From Cordia subcordata (Eukaryota > Streptophyta > Magnoliopsida > Boraginales > Cordiaceae): a DNA stretch of 64,000 bases. The stretch is taken from contig JAPTOF010000017.1 in assembly GCA_028554755.1 (NCBI GenBank), positions 3,534,001-3,598,000 of the forward strand, given 5' to 3'. The position numbers and the translations under genes are program-made. Each line of letters begins with the position of its first letter. Position 1 is the stretch's first letter. The notes beneath the pieces were generated by a model that had not been told where the DNA came from, did not search any database, and saw only the letters and a program-made list of their open reading frames with translations. Positions 57,215 through 64,000 of this stretch are shown here, piece after piece.

Positions 57215-57453
57215 AGGGCTCTTTTGGATTAACTTTTTTCCCAAAGCATTTTTTTCTTAAAACTTTTGAAAAAAGTAGGAAAAAACACACTTATAACAAA
57301 CAAAAGTGCTTCTTTTAACAGCTAAAAGTTCTACCTTCTCAATTTATTAGTCTTTAACTTTTTTAAAAAAATTTATTGAAATACTTGTTGAAAAAAACGT
57401 GTTTATTTAAGAAAAATAAAGTACTTCTCAATAAAAAAATCCAAACAGTCGCG
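57215..57453. mobile_element. MITE-like element with GTTTGGATT-type ends
   Basis: The left end agggctcttttggatt and the reverse complement of the right end cgcgactgtttggatt form an imperfect inverted repeat of about 14-16 bases. The interior is AT-rich with 'aaaagtgcttctttt' and 'aaagtacttctc' motifs, common in plant hAT-type MITEs. No clear duplication is seen. Confidence 0.5.
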
Positions 57454-57522
57454 TCGATACTTTTGTGTACACCACATTGTACAAATATTACACAAATAAT
57501 GGATGTTATATCATAGTGGCAA

Positions 57523-58029
57523 GGGTTAATTGCACAATAGTCCTTGTTGTTTTCTTATTTTTTTCAAATTGGTTTCCACTGATTTAAAAAAATCAAATTA
57601 GTTCTTATCGTTTAAAAACTTTCATATTAGTCCTTTAAATTTCACAGAAATAGTCAAATTAGTCCCCATTGTTTAGGGGGAAAAATCATATTGTCTCAAT
57701 GTTTTAAAAATTTACACAAATTAGTCCCTATTTTAATGGAAAAAATGAATAAAAAGACTAGGACTATTTTGAGTAAGTTTGTAAAATATTAAGGACTAAT
57801 ATGAACTTTTCTTCAAACAATAGGAACTAGCTTGACTATCTTTGTGAATCATGTAGGACTAATATTAATATTCCTAAATAATAGAGATTAATTGACTGTA
57901 TTTGCGAAATATTAAGAACTAATTTGAATGTTTTCGTAAGACAGTGAATACTAAATTGAATATTTAAAACAATAAAAACCAAGCTAAAAAAAATAAAAAA
58001 AACAATGGGAACTAATTGTGAAACTTTTC
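57523..58029. mobile_element. MULE-type fold-back MITE with 11-bp target duplication
   Basis: The flanks carry a perfect 11-bp repeat CATAGTGGCAA (57512-57522 and 58030-58040). The two halves are inverted repeats over most of their length: the start GGGTTAATTGCACAATAGTCC pairs with reverse-complemented GAAAAGTTTCACAATTAGTTCC, and 'ggactaat' and 'attagtcc' motifs recur inside on opposite strands. There is no coding capacity. Confidence 0.78.
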
Positions 58030-58040
58030 CATAGTGGCAA

Positions 58041-58428
58041 CTATTATGGACAGTTAAGCCAAATGTTTCAGTTCCTGGTTTGGTTAAGATTAATTTGAGA
58101 TGGAATCTTATCTTAGAAGTATAACTCTTGGTTTTCTATAAATAGCGTCTCTTCTTGCTCGTCAAATTATCTTATAACCACGTTTATACCCGATAGTGGA
58201 GTAAAAAAGTGACCGAGCGCAAAAGGAGGATTTTGTTTATTGTTTTTAATCTCTAAGAAAGTACTTATAATAACCATATTGACTGGTAATAGATTTATCC
58301 TAAATATAGAATCGTGGGCATAAGTAAAGACCGAACAACATTAATTTTTTTGTACTTTTTTGTTTTAATTTTTTTGCTTAATATGTATGTATGCCATCAT
58401 CTCAACAACCGAGAAAATGACTTAAATT
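58041..58428. other. Possible solo LTR fragment
   Basis: The stretch contains TATAAATAG at about 58137-58145, followed by sequence like the transcribed part of copia LTRs, with 'accgaacaacatt' near its end. Ends, duplication and a partner copy are not found, so this is weak. Confidence 0.25.
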
Positions 58429-58881
58429 CTCACTAAAAAAAAAACAAAAATGTCATGTTCTTTAAACCAATGAGGAAAATGCCACAAAACATAACTTTGA
58501 GTTTTCAAAACTTGAAGATGGGGTACCAACTAAGCGACTCTTGCATCATCGTGGTAGAAGTGACGCCAAGTTGAAAAAATATTTTTTTAAAAAAACTGAT
58601 CGAAGATGTGAAAAATTAAGTAGATCTTCGAGTTTTCAAAACTCGAAGATGCAAAAAATCAAAAAAGATCTTTGAGTTTTCAGAATTCTAAAATTGTCAA
58701 TCTTTGAGTCTTTAAAACTCAAACTCAAAGTTGACGTGGTGCCACGCAGATTTCGGAGCTACTTAGTGGACACCCCATCTTCAAATTTTCAAAACTCAAA
58801 GGTGTTTTTGTGACATTTTCTTATTTAGTTTAAAAAACATGGTAGTTTGGTTGTTTTTACTAAAAAAATGGAACATAACTC
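58429..58881. mobile_element. Long inverted-repeat element with central palindrome
   Basis: The left arm (about 58429-58556) and the right arm (about 58736-58881) are inverted copies over about 130 bases, sharing 'gaaaatg(c/t)cacaaaa', 'tttgagtttt' and 'ttgaagatggggt'. Between them lies a perfect 27-base palindrome centred at 58637 (58624-58650) built from the same GAGTTTT/AAAACTC unit. It is probably a MULE-like or fold-back transposon without genes. Confidence 0.7.
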
Positions 58882-58914
58882 CTTTTCTCCTAGATATAGG
58901 TTGTGTTTGAGATA

Positions 58915-59245
58915 TGAAGAATTTTATAAAAAAAAATAGAATGAAATAAAAGAGAAAGAATAGAAAGTAAAAGAGATCATGATATAATTTAGGGCTACAT
59001 TTTTTATATGCTTGAATTTTTTGGTTTTTTTTAGTACATGCATGAGCTCCTTATATAGGAGTTTGGCTACATAATTAATGCAAATCTAAATCTTACAAAA
59101 TCACCTAAAATCTAAATTATATTAAATATAGAATCAGACAATATTTTCAATAATCAAAACATGCAAATCTTCAATGTTCAACACATCTTCAAGGATATCA
59201 AACTATCTTCAACATATTTCCAAGGATAGCAAAATATCTTCAACA
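58915..59245 (-). repeat. 3' LTR of the TRIM-like element
   Basis: Left copy of the terminal direct repeat. Confidence 0.85.
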
Positions 59246-59347
59246 TTTCCTCCCCTCTCCCCCTTCTCCCCCCCCCCCCTCAATGTGGTATTAAAGATAC
59301 AACCTTGAGTTTGAAAGGTCTTTAAAGAAAACTTGATCTTAACGGAA

Positions 59348-59530
59348 AGGATGGGTCACCATGGCTTGTCTAACCCAAAACTCACCACTGTCACTACTGC
59401 TCGTCTAACCCGGAACTCATGGCATGACACCATTGCTCATCTCACCCTACTTACAGCTTGGAGGGATGGAACCACCATGGCTCATTTGACTCAGAACTCA
59501 CTAAAGGTCACCACGGCTCGTCTAACCCCG
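59348..59530. repeat. Degenerate tandem repeat inside the TRIM-like element
   Basis: About five units of the form 'caccatggctcgtctaaccc', followed in several units by 'ggaactca', spaced about 30-60 bases apart. Confidence 0.6.
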
Positions 59531-59665
59531 CTTAACTTAGATGAACATGAGACCAATAGGTTAACGCGACCGTTTGGATGGACATGAGACTCATAGGCTA
59601 ACACAATCACTTGAATTTTTTTTTTTAAGGGGAAACAAGCCACCAGGAGGATGGCTCTAATACCA

Positions 59666-59997
59666 TGAAGAATTTTATAAATAAAAAAAAAAGAACAAGA
59701 AAAAGAATGAAGTGAGGAAAACGAACAGGAAATAAAAGAGAGCTTAATATAATTTAGGTCTACATCTTTTTTATGCTTGATTTTTTTTTTTTTAAGTACA
59801 TGCATGAGCTCCTTATATAGGAGTTTGACTACATAATTAATGCAAATCTAAACCTTACAAAATCACCTAAAATTTAAATTATGTTAAATATAGAATCATA
59901 CAATATTTTCAATAATTAAGATATGCAGATTTTCAATCTTCAATATATCTTCAAGGATCTTCAATATATTTCCAAAGATATTAAAATATCTTCAACA
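59666..59997 (-). repeat. 5' LTR of the TRIM-like element
   Basis: Right copy of the terminal direct repeat, next to the primer-binding site. Confidence 0.85.
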
Positions 59998-60002
59998 AGA
60001 TT

Positions 60003-60213
60003 ATTTAAAAAAAAAAAACTCTACACGAAAAGTTGAGATCTTATCGAATTTTGAACAATGAATCGTGTCGGAAAGACATGATTTTCTTTTTCGGTCCGGA
60101 AATACATGTTGATTGACATATTGGTTTCTTTCATAATTAAATATTCAACCATCATGTACTATCATTTCCAATGAATTAATTAACGTGTTATGTGTGTGTG
60201 TATATATACATAC

Positions 60214-60254
<41 letters not shown>

Positions 60255-63200
60255 AGAGTGTGGGTTTTTTTGTGCAACAACATCAAAACATGTACTGCAT
60301 TTCATGTGAGCTGATTTCTGATGTTAGATAAAAACTGGTGTTGGAATGATTCAAGGGAGTAAAAGAGAGAGTAGAGAGAGTGTGTCGTGTGAAAGGGAGG
60401 AGAGAGAAAGAGAGAGGGATGAGGGAAATTCATTTTAAAGTTAAACCCATAGACAAAATATAATAATGCTAATAATTGTTATAATAGATATTATCATAAG
60501 AAATTAAATCTAATTAATAGTTATGTGGATATGCAAATGATATGTTCACATTTGACCAAGAAAAAAACAATAGATGTGTTCATATATACACCAATAGCAT
60601 TACTAAATTTATGTGGTGAATTATCAAATCCTATTTTTTTCAACTAATAATATTATTTTGAATCTAGGAAAAGGAAAAAAAAATTAAAAATTTGATAGAG
60701 TTAAGTAAAAAAGAAGAGGTAGATTTTCATTCAATTAGTTAATCATCTAAAAATCTAGTTAATCGTATAAAAATCTCTATTCATCATCTATAACTAGGGA
60801 ATTTTCTTTTTTTATAAAATTGAAAAAAAAAAGGTTGTCCTGAATTGTCTATGTATAATTTATATAGTTAATTATTAAATCTTATTTTTAATCAAACAAT
60901 TTTATTATGATTCGGGAGAGAAAGTCAATTGACAAATGTAAGACTCATTTTGTAAAAGATTGTAATCAATACTTCTCAAAAAAAGAAAATATACGGTAAT
61001 AAAAATTTCAAAAATTATCAAATAGTCAAAAAAATTATATTTATAAAAGAAAGAATATAAACTAAAAAATTAGCTTACAATTTTTTATTTAAATAAGAAA
61101 ATGTAAAAAGAAGTAGAGACGGTACATGTCATCTCAACATATAGAGGTGATATTACCATTCTATTTTTTTTTTATTTGTAAAGGTGATAATATTTTCTTT
61201 AACAGTAAATTAATTTACATTAGATATATATTTTATATAACAAACTTTAAATTTTATAATTATGACTTTTTTGAATCTAATTATAAGATATTGTTTATTG
61301 TATTTAAATAAAAAAATTTAACCACATCAGCTAATATTAACAATAATTAGTATATTAGGTTAAATTTATTAAATTTGGAGTTATTTGTTCTAATTAGAAT
61401 TGTCCTTTCTGATATTATTATTATTACACAAAAATACTTATTATCAGTAACAATTAATATGTGTACCTTTTTCAATTTTATATGAGACGAAAAATGATTA
61501 ATGTTATCTTTAATTAGAGATGGTTTGGTAGAAGACCATTGTTTATTAATGTGTATAATTAGAGTCAAAATACAATCATTATATATTTTTTTAACTACAT
61601 ATATATATATATACACACACACACATATAATTTATATATGCACACACATATAATTTCCAATTTCATATATCTAGAGACAAATAGCCATCTTTATATTAGA
61701 GCTGACAACTTTTATATCTAACTATAGACGGTTTGTTTTGTCTGTAAATGGAGACTAGTTAAGGGAAAAAAAAAAGTTTAATTTAGAGAAAGAAAGAAGT
61801 ATAAAATTAAAAGAGGTAAGTAAAATAAAATGAAAAACTTTTAATTACTATCATGGTCTTTGTCTAATTAGCAAATAATGTGAAAAGTTCTCTGTCAAGA
61901 GTTTATGATCTATAAGTAAAGAAGATATATTTTTACAATATTAAAATGGAGATAATTGATTTAATTTTTTTGATGTTATTTAAAATTATCCAAAAATAAA
62001 ATTATTCCATATTTATCTTTTGTTTTCAGTCTAAAATAATATTTAAAAAATATTGATTTAGTGCATGATTCATGAAAAATCATGATCGATTTTTGAAAAT
62101 TGAATCTTTTATGAATGATAGATAAAATACTACATCTCTATGTATTTGCAGGTCTACTATATATTGTATAAAATAGAATTCAAGAGATTTGATAATTGCT
62201 AACCAAATTGGTAATACTAGTATTTGATAAAAGACTAATAACTGCAATCACAACTATTTATTTTTAAAAAAAAATAATAATTTCCTAGAGAACCAACTTG
62301 AAAATATAAAACAATGTAATTTATAAGTCTAAAAGTATAAAAACACAATACACACACACACACATACTTGAAATTCAAAATTGAGCTAATCTTTTTTTTT
62401 TATTGGAGTAATTGTATCAAATTAAGAGATACTTAAAATGATGCGGTGCTTGCTAGGACTTCTTAAAAATGATTACTGTTATGTTTCTACTTTTATAAAA
62501 CTCTATTTATCATTTGCTCTCTAATTATGCAATTTAAGCTCTCAAGACCGAGAAAATCTTCCTTGTTTGTTAGAGATATATATTTCATGTCATTGTCACA
62601 TTTAATTTTTTTGAACCCCTTAGTTACTAAAAGTTTTGGCTTTACCACCGATTGTCCATTATGAAATTTTATAACCTAAATCCATTAATTATTTTTAATT
62701 GAATATTGACTTGTAATACGCAAGTGCTTGAGAAAGAGCAAGATTCTCAATAAAAACATAATAAGTTTCTGTATAAGATTAAAAATATACTGTGAATACA
62801 TTTTAAAATTAATCACGTTGAACACTATAGAGAATTAATGAAAATCAATAAGATGTGCAAATTCAATTTTAGACTAAAGAAAAAGCAAATGTCACTTAAA
62901 AAAATGATAAATGATAAGTGATGGTGTGTTATCACACAAAAACTTCAAAATGCTTATCTGGTAGCTCGAAGCACTTGAAAAACTTTTATAAAATGTGTAA
63001 TTAAGTATATGCTTATGATGTATAATTTAGTATTTAATAAAATTAAATTTTTAATGACTATTTTTATCTACATTTTGAAATTACAACTTGGTCGGTAACA
63101 CCTAATAATAACTTTTAAGTTATCCTTTAATATTTTTACATAGTAAAAAATAACACTTCTTTTTGTTTTATTATTCTATAAAATAGCCTCTCATGTGAGC

Positions 63201-64000
63201 TTTTATCTTTTTTCTTATTCTAGCATTAATGTATTACTTTAGTTTTTTCTTTCCAATCATATCCTTTTATTTTTTCTATCCTATCTTTATGTCTTAACTT
63301 TTTTTTTCTCTCTTTCTCTCTCTCTCTACACTATTGCTATATTTTAACTTTTTCCCCCTATTATATTTCTCTACCAAAGAAAATATATCTTTAGTCAATT
63401 TCTTTCTTTGTCACGCATAATTTTGACTTTTGTGATAAAGAAAGATGACTTCACTTGGCTTTCATATTTTTAATAGGTAAAAAATGGTTGGGCAACATTT
63501 GTTTCTAATTTTTCTACCTAAGTAACTATTTAAAAGAAGTGGTTGGTCTAAAAAATAAAATATAAAATTTTCTTATAATAATATAAATATTACAATAATT
63601 ATCTATTAAATTATTCTATATAAATCATATTAGCACTTTATAAATTGAAATTATGATTTTAATATAGTAACATAAAGTTTTATAACATAGATCTTCAGCA
63701 CCATAATTTATTATGGACGATTGTGTGAATTTACTTTTATTTTATAAGTAATTTAGGAGGACAATTTATATAAAATTATATATTTAAAGTTTTCAAAAAG
63801 AGAAAAGACAAATATTTTTTTTAAAAAAGAAAAATTGGCAAATACAGTTGACAAATAAATATATATATATATATACACACACATATACATATATATGTAT
63901 ATGTATAGTCATAATAATGATTTTGAGTGTTTAAGTGAGAGAAAAATGAGGAGAGAGAGGGGATTTTAGTTGTTGGAAAGGAGGAGACAGAGGAAAAAAT
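60003..64000. other. AT-rich intergenic sequence
   Basis: I see no gene or bounded element. Microsatellites occur at about 60192-60250 (TG/TA), 61598-61650 (TA/CA), 62347-62366 (CA) and 63859-63905 (TA/CA), and purine-rich stretches at 60360-60425 and 63935-64000. Confidence 0.6.

Larger units (their letters stand above)
58915..59997 (-). mobile_element. TRIM-like mini LTR retrotransposon, minus strand
   Basis: Two direct repeats of about 331 bases (58915-59245 and 59666-59997) begin TGAAGAATTTTATAAA and end TTCAACA. Just inside the right repeat, the minus strand reads tggtattagagcc (59653-59665), an initiator-Met type primer-binding site. Inside the left repeat is a C/T-rich run (59246-59283) that is a polypurine tract on the minus strand. 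The flanks AGATA (58910-58914) and AGATT (59998-60002) fit a 5-bp duplication with one change. The interior of about 420 bases codes for no gag or pol and is mostly a degenerate tandem repeat. Confidence 0.82.

Noticed and set aside
59333..59587. Open frame of 84 codons on the plus strand
   Set aside because: It lies in the tandem repeat of the TRIM-like element and its residues simply repeat with the DNA units. There is no protein family resemblance.
1..64000. A defence, biosynthetic or other multi-gene system
   Set aside because: I looked for operon-like or clustered host genes and found only broken transposon genes, one viral relic and two gene fragments.

Overview
The window is nuclear DNA of a flowering plant. 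The evidence is several Ty1/copia retrotransposons, an Athila-like Ty3/gypsy element whose primer-binding site matches plant tRNA-Asp, plant-type MITEs, a CACTA end ('CACTACAAG' in reverse complement), a relic of a plant pararetrovirus, and fragments of two plant genes. The species cannot be named from the sequence. There is no bacterial or organellar gene, no rRNA, no CRISPR array and no intact host gene. Every protein-coding stretch I recognise carries stops, frameshifts or missing parts.

Layout, left half (1-39.5 kb): one nest of elements. Copia A (+, about 36-23073) is the outermost. Its 5' leader holds a minus-strand caulimovirid relic (about 2930-6745). Its RNase H is split by gypsy element E (minus strand, 10914-21972, target duplication ACCAG). 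The 3' LTR of A is cut at 23073 by copia B (+). B is split after its integrase by full-length copia D (+, 26549-35864, target duplication TATTG/TATTA). B ends where a truncated copia C (+, LTR plus leader only, 36128 to about 39486) begins. A, C and D look like one related group: LTRs of about 1.8-1.9 kb starting TGYTAGGAT (TATTAGGAT in C), with long untranslated leaders.

Layout, right half (39.5-64 kb): mostly AT-rich sequence with smaller insertions. It holds a minus-strand FAM114/DUF719-like gene fragment (42080-42520), a MULE-type MITE with a 9-bp duplication (40764-41432), and copia F (+, 43766-50017, perfect duplication ACAGA). These are followed by a hAT-type MITE (50180-50955), a CACTA end (to 52479) abutting a MATE/DTX transporter pseudogene (52487-52948), and two inverted copia pol relics (54.0-56.0 kb). 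Further right are a MULE-type MITE with an 11-bp duplication (57523-58029), a long inverted-repeat element (58429-58881) and a TRIM-like mini-retrotransposon (minus strand, 58915-59997). From about 60 kb to the end I see only AT-rich sequence and microsatellites.

How the parts relate: E has almost identical LTRs (about 1% different in the first 500 bases by eye) and looks youngest, yet its gag-pol is broken, so it may have been moved by proteins from another copy. D's LTRs differ by about 8% over the first 350 bases. The best candidates for undescribed biology are non-coding: palindromic GGTCGACC arrays just upstream of the TATA box in E, with related motifs in the copia elements; repeated CCATCGGNGG-type mini stem-loops in the leaders of C and D; a duplicated CTTGCTTG/CAAGCAAG hairpin in the 3' part of E; and a Pol III box-like segment in E.
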